64,000 nucleotides of DNA, from contig CP136061.1 of assembly GCA_032622095.1 (NCBI GenBank), positions 117,562,754 to 117,626,753 of the forward strand. The letters run 5' to 3'. The stretch comes from Siphonodentalium dalli (lineage: Eukaryota > Mollusca > Scaphopoda > Gadilida > Siphonodentaliidae). Of the stretch, positions 10,161 to 21,436 are shown in pieces. Position numbers and translations under genes: made by a program. The notes under the pieces are model-generated. The model ran no database searches. It was not told where the DNA came from and worked only from the letters and a program-made list of their open reading frames with translations. Position 1 is the stretch's first letter. The number at the start of each line of letters is the position of its first letter.

Positions 10161-10733
10161 TCAAATGACTGAATTACTTTTACGTTTATTAAAATTACGA
10201 TCAAATGCCATCAAAGCTAATTTAGATGGTTTTGAAAGATTCATAATTTTTGAGTATCGTTGAACCAATAGGTAATGTTCTGCTTCTTGAACTGATGGAA
10301 TTGGTTGCGGACCATTATCGTTGAGTGGTTGAAATCTAGCAAATGTAGAATTTATTCCAGTAGAATTTACTCTAGCTGGAGTCGCTCGCTGTGCAATTGT
10401 AGAATTTACTCTAACTGGACTAGCTCGATGTGCAATTGTAGAATTTTCTCAAATAGCATTTACTCTATTTGGACTAAATATATGTGTACTTATGTTTTCT
10501 TTCTGTCTGAGAAGACTTCTGATCAAAACTCCACGGAGAAATCCACCTCCACCAGTTTTTAAACGAATTTTCTTTTTCGAATTGATATGGGTTCTACAGT
10601 CAGCTATTTTCTTCAGCTCTTTTTTGTGATTTTGTAAAAATGTTTTGGTCTGTTTTGGAAGTTTGAAACGAATATCAAGAATTAATTGAGCGGTAGTTGA
10701 AAATACACTCAAGACTGCTTCATGCGACTCCAT
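10161..10733 (-). pseudogene. Unknown Polinton gene with 18-residue repeats, one in-frame stop
   Basis: 190 codons in one frame with a single TGA at 10,449-10,451. Residues 1-94 start MESHEAVLSVFSTTAQL and contain a Lys-rich helix, then TGGGGFLRGVL. Beyond the stop the same frame encodes degenerate tandem repeats of about 18 residues (unit resembling RVNSTIAHRASPV; 54-bp DNA period at about 10,340-10,460), then QPIPSVQEAEHYLLVQR and a basic end. No function recognised. It starts 38 bp after the ATPase stops, in the same direction. The repeat tract is probably a spacer and could expand or contract. Confidence 0.5.
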
Positions 10734-10770
10734 GATTGGAAATGAAAATATTATGCTGATACACTTATCT

Positions 10771-11450
10771 TTATACCGATGAATATATTACCGCACCTCG
10801 ATCGTCATTTGTGAGCCAGCGATGGAAAATATCAGTTCTAAGTCTCAACGATTTATCCGTTTTTGGGTGAAAGTCGAGTAGTAAATAACCATGATCGGTT
10901 GAAGTTGCATCATCATATGCTTGCATTAAATGAGGTATTTGCATTTGAGAGGCAAGAATTTTTATTTGACCTTTACCACGCACACTTTGAAATAGTACCA
11001 TGCAATGTGCATTCAAACTCAACGTTCTACTCGCTTTAGATTTCTGAAACATGGTTTGGGTTATGTAAATAACAGATGTATTTCTGTGATGTCCTTTTCT
11101 TGTAAACAACAACAATTTTTTCTTCATCTTTATCACCTAACATGTCATCAAAAACGATGAGGTGCGGTAAGTCTCTGTCATCGACAAGTTCGTTGTCATC
11201 ATCCGGTATTCCATTTAAATTGAATATTGTGAAATTCTTGCATCTGACTATAGGTATTTTGCCATTCTTTGTAACACCAAACGACTTTGTATGTAACAGG
11301 TTTAAACAAGTCATCTTTATATTCGATTAATTTCTTAACAAATTCTGTTTTACCACAACCACTTGGTCCCGATATGAAAAATGTTACAGGGATGTTTGAA
11401 CAATGATTCGTCCATCTTTACCCTGAGACAGATCATGTAAGACTAATTAG
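10771..11450 (-). pseudogene. Polinton FtsK/HerA-type genome-packaging ATPase, frameshifted
   Basis: P-loop ATPase that pumps DNA into capsids (the A32-like family in Polintons and related viruses). The Walker A motif is FFISGPSGCGKTEF at about 11,340-11,395; Walker B is LPHLIVFDDML (in 11,036-11,314). The C-terminal part (10,771-11,136) carries FTRKGHHRNTSVIYITQ, the usual sensor region. These lie in different frames: breaks near 11,395, 11,315 and 11,100. An upstream stretch GKDGRIIVQTS (about 11,400-11,440) is probably the N-terminal part. It is next to the unknown gene at 11,480-11,770. Confidence 0.88.
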
Positions 11451-11479
11451 GATTGTGCGGAATCAACCTTTTTTATTTT

Positions 11480-11770
11480 TCAATGAAGAATCACCATAAC
11501 TCCAAATTCTGAAATAGGTCTAGTGGTTTTTACAATATAATCCAAAGACACATTTTCTTCAAATAACTTTTCAACAGTGAAAATTGCACATGGTTCTCGG
11601 AGAATAATATATCCATATATTCTTGTCACCTCTTCGAATTTCAAAGTTTTTTCATTGAGAATCCTGTCTTGATATTCAGCAAAGCGAGCTAAGTTATTTT
11701 CAACTAATTCACGAATTTCGTTTATTTTGTTTTTAGGAACACCATGAAATATCCAATAATCTGAAAAACA
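11480..11770 (-). pseudogene. Unknown Polinton-end ORF without start
   Basis: An open minus-strand frame of about 95 codons that ends in TGA at 11,480-11,482. It contains YWIFHGVPKNKINEIREL, FAEYQDRILNEKTLKFEEV, CAIFTVEKLFEENVSL and RPISEFGVMVIL. No in-frame ATG is visible near its 5' end and stops lie just upstream, so it is likely a truncated or frameshifted gene. Composition (Glu/Lys/Ile-rich, alternating helix) looks coding. It is the outermost gene of the virion half, directly inside the inverted-repeat arm at 11,812. Function not recognised. Confidence 0.4.
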
Positions 11771-11811
11771 GTTGATCCAATATATCCATTAAGAAATCAG
11801 TTTCAAATTCT

Positions 11812-13507
11812 GAGCAGCATGTGCGGCGCTAGCATTACAATTCTATCGATTGATTTCCCCTTTGTTTGGCCCTATTGTTTTACGATGGGCCTATTGTACG
11901 GGGTTATTGGGGACCTTCTATATATTTATTTCTCTTTCATTGTCCATAAGTCCCTCCTTTTCTATGGCCATTTGTAGATATATTTCTAAGGACCTGGTGT
12001 TATGATTGTAAGTAAATCCCTTATTTTTAATTTCTATTTATTAAATAGGCTTAATTAATTAATGAAACTCCTCCTTATTGTTCCGAAGCGGTTTCCCCTT
12101 TATTCAGATACCAACGCTGCATGATTGGAATGTTTGGAATGTTCTGGAAGCATGCATAGCCGATACGGCGGTATACAAGGTCCTCACAATTATGTATACA
12201 AAATACACACAGTTATATGGGAAGGGAACTAATTTTAGATTGTTTTGGAGACCCTGAAAAGGACCGTTTTGGCCATGAAAAGGGCCGTTTTGGTGGTCAT
12301 TTTTAGTAATCATATTCTAGTAAGCTTTCGTGCCCATAATCGTTGGTATCTGGATCTAGGTCGTCCAAAAAATATTTCATACTCGATGTCCCAGTCCTCT
12401 TCATTATGGTGGTATTCATGATCTTGTTGGTACCACTCCAACTCACGGTCAGGTATATCGAAACCATCAATTTCAACCCCATCATCATAGTGGTTATCAT
12501 AGTGGTCATCATAGTGGTCATCGTCATCATCGTCCGCTGGTTCAATTGCGTCCACAGCTGCGTCAGCTGGTTCAGCCGCGTCCGCTGGTTCAACTGCATT
12601 TACTGGTTCAGTTGCGTCCGGTGGTTGACCATTGTCTGCAATATCAGGTTGAATGTTCTCCGCTGCTATGTCAGGTTGACCGTTAGCTGCGATTGCTCTG
12701 ATCTGCACAGCTTCAAAAGCACATATCGTGCGCTTAAATTTAAAATATACCGCAATAATTATTACACCCTCTGCGGGGACCGGTGACATCAATAGCAAGA
12801 AGCTTGCTTTACAATGTTATGGAAAGCTTAAATTAATTTCGTTAAACGATTGGCCTTTCTGGCTCTCGAAGATTCTTAATTGGTTTCTCATTCAAAGCAT
12901 GGAAATTTACCCTATTAATTGTCTCATAGCCCTATGAAAGAATACATGGTTTTCTCCAGTATAGTGGTATTATGACTATAGAATACTATGAATGCCTTTG
13001 CTCATGGAGCCTCGAGATACGTTTGACAATTGTACACAATCGGTAATCACCTCAATATTATTCATTCAATGCACGTTCAACAGTGTTAGATACAGAGATA
13101 TGTATTGTACTTACCGAGTTATCTCCACCTAAAATCGCTGTGCCATTATAGATGGCCATATTGTTAATTCTCATAACTTATCACCAATGTTGCTTATAGC
13201 AATGTATGATGAGTCCTTTGTTACATGTCTCGACGTATAAACTACATAGTGGATATATCAATTTGGCCCCTAAAATATCAACATTTTTACCCATAAGTGA
13301 ACGCTCTTTATACTCTTCAAATGAGCGCATTAAGGCTTTATGAATCACGCAGACACACAATCTGTCATAATCGATAAATTATCCGCTAAAGAAAGCTTGG
13401 AAAATATTCTAGAAAATCCTATGACAAAAGCATTTCTTCATAGCCACTATTATCAAAGGCGTCACGTGGTCTGTCCGTTACAACACAATCATGCGTGCAA
13501 TCGATTA
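11812..13507 (-). repeat. Left arm of 1.7-kb inverted repeat (putative Polinton terminal repeat)
   Basis: Reverse complement, with scattered substitutions and small indels, of 21,437-23,126. Recognisable landmarks in order are GCGGCGCTAG, the GGACCTTCTATATATTT tract, CCAACGCTG, a low-complexity acidic-codon stretch (12,480-12,620) and CGTGCAATCGATTAC at the far end. The inner end abuts virion-half genes here and polB at the other arm. That is what terminal inverted repeats of one Polinton would give, facing each other across a head-to-tail junction. True element ends and target duplications could not be fixed by eye. Confidence 0.8.
12310..12798 (-). CDS. Acidic low-complexity ORF inside the left arm
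   Basis: 162 codons. The central part has Ala-Asp-Ala-Glu-Pro repeats (VEPADAAEPADAAVDAIEP), then a poly-Asp run with HYDDHYDNHY repeats, then IDGFDIPDRELEWYQQ. The frame ends in a basic tail, but the +1 frame continues acidic (FLDDLDPDTNDYGHESLLEY, ending 12,303). A one-base slip in the T6 run at about 12,368-12,373 would therefore join the two acidic parts. The first 30 residues may be a poor start. The mirrored copy in the right arm (about 22,250-22,580) has the same split at a T8 run. Function unknown; highly acidic proteins can act as DNA mimics or histone binders, but that is speculation. Confidence 0.4.
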   Translation of the reverse strand: MLLMSPVPAEGVIIIAVYFKFKRTICAFEAVQIRAIAANGQPDIAAENIQPDIADNGQPPDATEPVNAVEPADAAEPADAAVDAIEPADDDDDDHYDDHYDNHYDDGVEIDGFDIPDRELEWYQQDHEYHHNEEDWDIEYEIFFGRPRSRYQRLWARKLTRI

Positions 13508-15100
13508 CAGGCAGACAAGAACATTTCTCGAATATTCCTAATTAAATTCCCATTCAAAGCATTGAGGTTTCACCTATTTATTGGTATTATTTCATTTAGC
13601 ATCTTATCGAATGCCATACTTTGCAGGCCAACCGTGTTAACATTGATTTTATCAATATGCATGCTATCATTCAATTAAAATTGAACCCCTCTATGTTAAA
13701 CAAATCGAACATTAAAACAGATTAGTCTTCAAGTTATACGTCAAATTCGCGTGTAAATTAAACGAACATGCAATACATGAAGTAAGCTCATTTAAATCAA
13801 TCGTAATAGTCTCACAGTGTCGTCATTTACTTCATAAATGGTTCATACAGTGGAACACATGTGGGTTACATTCCTTAAATATACTATCACTTAAACCTAA
13901 TTCAGTGTATCCATCAATAAAAACGCTCTTTATTAAAAATATTGTCCCTCATTTTGACATTGATTTTAGCAATCTACATGCTTTCATTCAAAAATATTTG
14001 ACCTCATAAATGGTTCATACAGTGGAACACATGTGGGTTACATTCCTTAAGTTTACACGTCACTTAAACCTAATTCAGTGTATACATCAATAAAAACGCT
14101 CTTTATTTTCAAAATTGTCCCTCATTTTGACATTGATTTTAGCAATCTACATGCTTTCATTCATATAAAATTGACCGCATTATAGCAGATTTACCTTCAA
14201 GTTATACGTCACATGTACATTCGATGCAAGAGGTAACATATTGCACATTTGAGCATATCAACCATAGTAAGTTAATTTAATTCAATTGGTCTTCAAGATA
14301 TACGTCACATATGCATGTACATTCGAGGTAATCCTGTAGGAAATGAAGGTGATGATTTGTTATTTACTTCATAAATAGTTCCTATAGCGTACTATTATAC
14401 ATGTGTTCACATACCTTAAAGGTACACGTCACTTTTGCAGTTAAACTTAATACAGCGTATCTATCGATACAGACGCTCATATCGTATCGTAACCGCGGGG
14501 TCCCTTACCTTAACGGTATCCATAACATATACCTGTAAATTACCTGTAAATAGGCAACTCAATTATCTGCATTATGAATGTATTTCGATTGTTTGTTTCT
14601 GTCAATGATACGGTGTTATTTTGTTTCTCTCTTCACTTTGACTAATATGCAAGCATTTGTATCATTTAGAATGTCAAAATCTGGTCTAAAGCAGTCGTGT
14701 TAGTTAAAACTATGTTTCATCCGTAAATGTTATGTACTTGGAATATGATAGGTCTCCATGGCCTTATTTGGACATAGAATCTAACCGAACGATGTTCATT
14801 CTCTAGTCGATTACGTGTGTATAGGATAGTGAGGGTAGAGAAAGCCAGCTAAGCGTACTAAGAGCTAGGTAGACCGACAGCCTATATTACGGCCTCATTT
14901 TATGGGACCTTTTGTCTGTGTATTTCTATGACCCTATAGTCTTAATTTTGGGACCCTTTGTCCGCGTATTTCTATGGACCTATAGTCTTACAAAGCCCTT
15001 TTTGTTCATAAACCACATGGTAAGCTATTTTTAGATATGGGATAAAGAGTGTTTATATGACTAAATACGGAGGAACTGAGGTCCTGTATTCTTTTCACCA
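13508..15100. other. Loop region with short tandem duplications, no gene
   Basis: No gene seen. Two tandem copies of a 172-bp unit lie at about 13,832-14,003 and 14,004-14,172 (start TCATAAATGGTTCATACAG, including CAATAAAAACGCTC and CCTCATTTTGACATTG). A weaker third relative appears at 14,366-14,470. At 14,909-14,990 a unit of about 49 bp (GGGACC...TTTGTC...GTATTTCTATG...CCTATAGTCTTA) occurs twice. Several AGTTATACGTCAC-like words recur. Confidence 0.55.
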
Positions 15101-15102
15101 AG

Positions 15103-15660
15103 TATATGTATTGTAAATCCTATAGAGATAGTCTGTTATACAGAGGAACCATGTACCACGTGACAGTCTCATGTCACGAAAGGCCTACTACGTGGACACA
15201 TTTTCTTTTCAAAACGCTCTATTGCGTATGAGGTTATCAGCCATTCGTCTGGAAAAGACCTACTATGTGGAAGCGTGTATACATATTTACTTGATGTATT
15301 CTTTAAATGTTCATTACTATTTAATGTCGTTCATTTATAGCATTATTAGTAGACAGTTAGTTTAAAATCTCCATTACTTGGAGCAAAATAAAGAGCACGT
15401 CTGATGTAGACTAGTGTATAAATACTTACTTCTTGTTTTCGTTTCATCAATTATATGTATTGTAACTTCTATAGATATAGTCTGTTATACAGAGGAACCA
15501 TGTACCATGTGACAGTATCGTGTCACGAAAGGCCTAATTGGGGACATATTTTCTTCTCAAAACGCTCTATTGTTCAACCTTTCGTCTGGAAAAGGACTAC
15601 TATGTGGATGTGTGTATACATATTTACTTGATGTATTCTTTAATCGTTCATTTAATATAC
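15103..15660 (+). repeat. Tandem duplication, period about 349 bp
   Basis: 15,103-15,310 and 15,452-15,655 are near copies. Shared landmarks are CTGTTATACAGAGGAACCAT, GTCACGAAAGGCCTA, CAAAACGCTCTATTG, TTCGTCTGGAAAAG and CATATTTACTTGATGTATTC. The second copy runs into the large palindrome at 15,628. Copies differ by substitutions and small deletions. Short open frames (64 and 62 codons) across them are not conserved as protein. Confidence 0.7.
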
Positions 15661-16208
15661 ATGCACTCTTTATTGTTGGTAACTGAAAATATTGCATCAT
15701 GTATTGCGACTAAACAAGCGAGATAACTCATCACAACACATACATTCGTAATATTTCTGAAGCCTATGGTGGTTCGCACAGTGTAAATTTTCATTATTGC
15801 TACCATTTAATAGAAACATTGCCTATGATAGCCCTACAATGCGAACACATGTCTATGGTGGTCTGGTGTGTCTTCGTGCCTATATATGGCTTATTGGTAT
15901 GGCACAAAAATCAGGCAAGTCAATATTTGAACACATTACCTTCGCGCATATAATGGCACGAAGACACACCAGACCACCATAGACATGTGTTCACATAGTA
16001 GGCCTATCATGGGCAATGTTTCTATTAAATGGTAGCAATAATAAAAAATTACACTGTACGAACCACCATTGGCTTCAGAAATATTACGAATGTATGTGTT
16101 GTGATGAGTTATCTCGTTTGTTTAGTCGCGATACATGATGCAATAATTTCAGTTACCAACAATAAAGAGTCCATGTATATGAAATGAACGATTAAGGAAT
16201 ACATCAAG
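15628..16208. repeat. Large palindrome, arms about 253 bp, spacer 74 bp
   Basis: Left arm 15,628-15,880 and right arm 15,955-16,208 are inverted copies with few mismatches. The outer end is CTTGATGTATTC / GAATACATCAAG; the inner end is GGTCTGGTGTGTCTTCGTGCC / its complement (last residues at 15,880 and 15,955). The spacer shows nothing. Such arms are either a foldback transposon or the product of inverted duplication. Nothing coding. Confidence 0.85.
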
Positions 16209-16642
16209 TAGAATGCACTCACTGGAGCTGCCTATACTTGCGCCCATCACACATGTGGCGTGTTTTGTGGTGTCTTACCAACAACAGTTTGAACCACGGG
16301 TGCTGGCCCCTCGTTTGAGAGATCGATAACAAAAATCTAGATATAAAATCTCAGTTCATCCATCGCTGAAATAGTTGTGTGTACGGGCAGAATATCTCTG
16401 TTATCTCAAGTTGATCTATTACACTAATGATAGTCTTGGCAATACGTACGAGTTGCTTGACATATTTATAGAACAATATAGACATCGTTCATATAAAGGG
16501 TGTGACGACGATTGGTTGCCGATGATGCTATATTATGTACCAATTGGGTTAAATTACTAGTTTGACTAGAATGATATCAAGTGTTTATTACACGCTTGTT
16601 CCTAGAAGTACGGTGTTATTGCTGTTCCATATTTACAAATCC

Positions 16643-17007
16643 GTATGGAACGTACACGTTCCATACGCATCTCGTTGACGTAAAATGACGTACATGACGT
16701 TCGCCTCAACTATGAAACTGGAACTATTTAAATAAAAGATTCATCATAGATGACAAACACACCCTGTATGAGCCTAAATAAACCTTCTAATCCTGTATTT
16801 TTAATGACTATAGGACGTGAAGCGTGTAATAAACACAGAACGACACGATGTGTAAATGGGTTTCTCGATACGGCACGAGTGCTGTCGCGGAAGGATAGAA
16901 CGAGAGGAGCTTGCGCCTCGAGTTCTATCCTTCCGCGACAGCACAAGTCCATAATATGCCTTTAAGTTATATCCTTCCGCGACAGCACATCGTGTCGTTC
17001 TGTGTAT
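16643..17007. repeat. Cluster of perfect hairpins
   Basis: 16,643-16,666 is an 11-bp perfect palindrome with a 2-bp centre (GTATGGAACGT / ACGTTCCATAC). 16,879-16,901 and 16,922-16,944 are perfect 23-bp inverted arms around a 20-bp spacer. A third copy of the same core (ATCCTTCCGCGACAGCACA) lies at 16,971-16,990. It is followed by TCGTGTCGTTCTGTGT, complementary to 16,829-16,849, giving a nested, larger hairpin. Looks like the end of a foldback-type element. Confidence 0.75.
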
Positions 17008-17199
17008 TGCACTTCAGTGGCAAAAACCATCAAAGTAAATTACAAAATTATACCGACACAATTAAATAAAAGACACGCGACCATTGACTAGTCTTTGATT
17101 AACAGTGTGTCATGCCATTGGCGACTGATCTACAGTCTTCGGGAACATATCATCAAAATGCCTATTGCGTTGAAATGAGAAAGCTTGTTTTCCCAGTTA

Positions 17200-20100
17200 A
17201 TTACTATAGTGTGGTCGTGGTACGCAAAAAAAGGGGTTGACCCAGAAGAAATTGGTAAAGAAGCGATCTCGGTGTCATTCAACGCGGGACAATCTCTGCT
17301 ACAACATATCCAAAATCCGCTTTGGGCCAACATGGCCAACATGGCCGCCTTTAGTCAAAAGAGATTCTGACTGAGATTAATTCGACATAATGAGAACAAA
17401 ATTTAATGTTGCCATATTTATACAAATGTAAACATTTTTGCGAAGGTAAAGTATTATGCCACATATCTATAGAAAAAATGGAACCCATCGCCCAGATGGC
17501 TGCCAAAATGGCGGCCTAAACTCGAAACTTTGAAGTTTTTTGTCTAATATCTTAAAGATCAATTCCTGTTGTTTGATAATAGTTCAGACTGGCGACATTG
17601 ATTAGTCATATTCATGTTAATTCAGCATTGGAGCAATGAAAGATACCATAAATGGGGTCCCAGACTCATCTACACCCTCAATAATTTGATTTTACAGAAC
17701 GCAGTATAAAATTCCACAAAAATCGCCATTGGGATTCCAGTCATATATCAACAAGAAATGGACAGAACTGTACAATGTAAGTTGGGCATACCATATCTAT
17801 GAATACTCCAATTCAATGAAACCCAAATTGGCGCTTTGTCTTAAAATGGCTGCCAAAATGGAGGTCAATATATGAAAAATGGCAGATATTTAGAATGGTC
17901 GTCAGAGGGTTAGACACAGAAGGAATTGGTAAAGAAGCGGTTTTGGTGTCATTCGACGCGGGAGAATCTCGTGTATAACATATCCAAAATCCGCTAAAAT
18001 CAGCTTTGGGGAAAATACAGAATTCAAGATGGCGTCCAACTTGGTCGCCAATAATAATAAAATGGCAAATATGTAGTTATTCACGAAAACCCACTCGACA
18101 AAACGCCAATTCGGCACCAATACACATCATTGATTGAAATCAATGTTTTTGTGGGTATGAGTAGCCAATCACGATTCAAAATGCTAAGATGGCTACCAAA
18201 ATGGCCACCGAAAATTGTCGAAATTTAAGTTCTGCTCAGAGGAAAGCCGAAACAACACTTCGGTTGTGAGCTAACAATGACAGACCTATTAAACATGTTG
18301 CCAATAATCTACTACCACAATCAGTTCAGCCCGTAATGTTCCAACTAAGCAGTATCTACTGCAGGATCCAACACGATGTCCACTTATTACGAGGGACTAT
18401 CTGGAAATTAATTAAAAAGAAATTAAATTGCTACGAATCTGGATTATTTGAAAACAGTGTCAATATTTCTACTTATAACGACTATTATGAACACCAAATA
18501 TATGGGCATCGGTTGTCTAATAGTCCGGAAGCATCAGGCTATAATAGGTTTTCCAGTGATGGCGAAAGTGAAAAGGACAGGAGGGAAAAGCGAATAATCT
18601 GGGGTTTACTTAATTGGTGGGCAAGTTGGTTATCGGAGCTAGGGAGTTTCAAAGTAAAATTATTTTCTTCAATATCAAGAGGAAAAATGAAAATTCGCAC
18701 GTACATTGTATACCCTTCACACTCCATGTGACAATTCCGTGTCATGCGATTGTGGGTATATACATATGGATAGAAACATTCTTGTAAATATATAGACGCA
18801 CCGATATCTTCTACACATTTAGTGAATTTCATCAATGATATGTAGACACAGTGTGCGCCACGGCTGGATCTGACCCGTATGCGTAAAGGTATCAACCATT
18901 TAGCTTGATGAACTGGTATTTCAAGGTTGTCATTGGATAGAAATGCCACATGAACATGGTGATTAACAACATGTTTGTCTAAGAAATGTGAACAATGAAC
19001 ATGTTATTTTCTGGATGCTAGACAATCAAACTGCCACATAAGACGTTCATCCATGCTCATCAGAGCACGAAATATGTGAAAATTAATTACACGAAAACTA
19101 TTTCATGCGGACGACGTACTCTAGACCTAGATCCAACGTAATTTCCTATTAACTTTTATTGTTTGTACGGACGGTACTTACGGAGTCGATGTGTAAACAA
19201 TGTATGGGGATAGTTTCTTCATACATATATGTATTTGGCACACGTATTTTCTAGAACATACGAGATCACCATTTACCGGAGAGTTGATATCTGGGAAGAG
19301 ATCAGAGTAAAACTACTTTTCTTACATGTCGAAATGGGGAATCCATGGGCTACATTTAGTTCCAGCTTGAAACTTGAAAATGATGGCCGAGCCCGAATAG
19401 TTAATATTTCGTCGCATCAGTGCTATAATGTAACCCACATTTTCAACTTTCCGAGAAAATGAAGGTTGAAGTTTTTAGACAACATTTCTCCTAATGTTGA
19501 CAAAGCATGACGTATTGTTGTATTTATCCCAATGAAAACTGATATTAGCTGTTCATTGAACCACATATTGTTTTCTGTTTACTCCCTCGTTTTCTTTTAA
19601 AAAGCAATAGCTTGTTAGGAGATATGACATTTTGCGTATGCCAGCGACGATTCGTTTCCGTGCTATAATGAAGTTGTGCTAATAAATGCAGATTAAGCTA
19701 AATATGGTGGCAATCGCATGTGTCTATGAACTAAAAAGTGCCTATTCTACACTATGAAAATTCACCCATGTGCATCATCATACAGAAATGTGTGGAACAA
19801 TCACAAAATTTAAATCACCAAATGATCACGTGACTAACTTGGATATACTACCATAGAGCACACATTTTAGAATTCACAAACACAAAACAGATGTCACATG
19901 GACAAACTGAAGCGTCCGATTGCCTGCTGTTGGACATACGACCTCATAGCACGAATAATTGTAAAGATCGCTGGAGATACGACATTTGCTTCACTGGTTT
20001 GTGCGAATATTTGTTATCCAAATGCAAAGACAGTTTGGCCCAACGGATTGGATTTTTTCTCACTATTCGAATGGTATCAAATACTCATTTCCCACCATAA

Positions 20101-21436
20101 TGGAGTTACGACATTATAGCACTGATGCGTCGAGATTTTGTCAACCCGCGGGAAGCCACCGAAAGATTGAAAATAAATTGTTTTGAGCCACATACATGTA
20201 TATTAGCCAACTATCAACTGCATCCACCACTCACAACTTCCATTATATGATAAGCTGGGCAGAGTCTACCATTTTCGTTTTGGAAGCCATATTAGATAAA
20301 ATTTATTGTTTCTTTTGGTCTATTTGAGATGGAATGTTCACAAATAAAAGAAACGATCAATTATTTTGTAGAAGAGATCTGCTCATCCCTAAATATCAAA
20401 TGTGACCAGAACCCCAAAGTCGATTTTGGTTAAATTTCATACCGCATTCGTTATAACTTATAAGTGAAGGACCGGAGTTAACTCTGATCTAATCGATTAG
20501 ACATGTCATTGCTGTAATGATCAGTTGACACGATCATTGAAAGAATATACCCATTGTTTCCCAGTTCAGAAGTGATAGAAAATAGTATTTTTCACATCGG
20601 GTGGCCATTTTGGCAGCCATTTTTGGTACTTATTTTTAAGTTTTTACATAGAGCTAGCATAATGGCATCATAAAGAGGTATACATTCGTATTTATTTAGT
20701 CAATTTTATTCATCGACCACTACTTATAATGGATTGAATGACACTGTGATCAATATCCGCCATTTTCCATATTTGGACAGCCATTTTGAGACAAAGCGCC
20801 AATTATGGTTCCATTGAATTGGAGTATTCATATATTGGTATGACCAACTTACATTGTACAGTTCTGTCCATTTCTTGTTGATATATGACTGTAATCACAA
20901 TGGAGAGTTTTGTGGGATTTTATACCGCGTTCTGTAAAATCGAATTTTTGAGGGTGTAGATGAGCCTGGGACCCCATTTATGGTATCTTTCATTGCTCCA
21001 ATGCTGAATTAACACGAATAAGGCTAATCAAAGTCGCCAGTCTGAACCATTATCAAACAACAGGAATTGATCTTTAAGATATTAGGCAAAAACTTCAAAT
21101 GATCTAGTTTGGGCCGCCATTTTGGCGGCCATCTGGGACGAAGGGTTCAATTTTTGCCATAAACAGGTGGCACAATATTTTACCTTTGCAAAAATGTATA
21201 CATTTGTATACATATGACAACATTTGTTCTCACTATTATCGAATTAATCTCAGTCAGAGTATCTTTTGACTAACGGCAGCCATGTTGGACGCCATCTTGG
21301 ATCCTAAATTTTGCCCATAGCGGATTTTAGCGGATTTTGGATATGTTATACACGAGATTCTCCCGCGTCGAATGACACCAAAACCGCTTCTTTACCAATT
21401 TCTTCTGGGTCTAACCCTCCGACGACCACACTAGTA
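17200..21436. mobile_element. Non-autonomous TIR element of about 4.2 kb
   Basis: Left arm about 17,200-17,892 and right arm about 20,752-21,436 are inverted repeats of about 690 bp, ending in ATTACTA...GTGTGGTCGT on both sides. Shared landmarks are AGAAGAAATTGGTAAAGAAGC, CATATCCAAAATCCGC, ATGGCTGCCAAAATGG and GGGACCCCATTTATGG. The outer 130 bp of the arm recurs inside, at about 17,895-18,030, in direct orientation. The interior (18,030-20,750) has no recognisable transposase; open frames of 131 codons (18,336-18,731) and 136 codons (18,539-18,949, minus) overlap and are not recognised. The right end abuts the Polinton terminal arm at 21,437. Confidence 0.75.

Larger units (their letters stand above)
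4026..11820 (-). mobile_element. Polinton/Maverick remnant, virion-protein half
   Basis: A run of minus-strand genes with the diagnostic Polinton/adintovirus set: adenain-like protease, double jelly-roll major capsid protein, basic pX-like protein, penton-like protein, small membrane protein, retroviral-type integrase with chromodomain, and FtsK/HerA packaging ATPase. Genes are tightly packed; spacings of 2-20 bp are common. Nearly every long gene carries a stop or frameshift, so this is a fossil, not a working element. No polB lies in this block; it occurs in the array beginning at 23.1 kb. The right boundary is the long inverted-repeat arm starting at 11,812. Confidence 0.92.

Noticed and set aside
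10305-10562. 85-codon plus frame with RIYSS/CRIYSN repeats
   Set aside because: Antisense of the 54-bp repeat tract in the Polinton gene at 10,161-10,733.
12303-12599. 98-codon minus frame with Met/Thr/Gln runs
   Set aside because: Low-complexity alternative frame of the acidic repeat; only its last 20 residues (acidic tail) are of interest.
13832-14172. Direct repeats as a possible CRISPR-like array
   Set aside because: Only two long adjacent units without short regular spacers, in an animal-type sequence.
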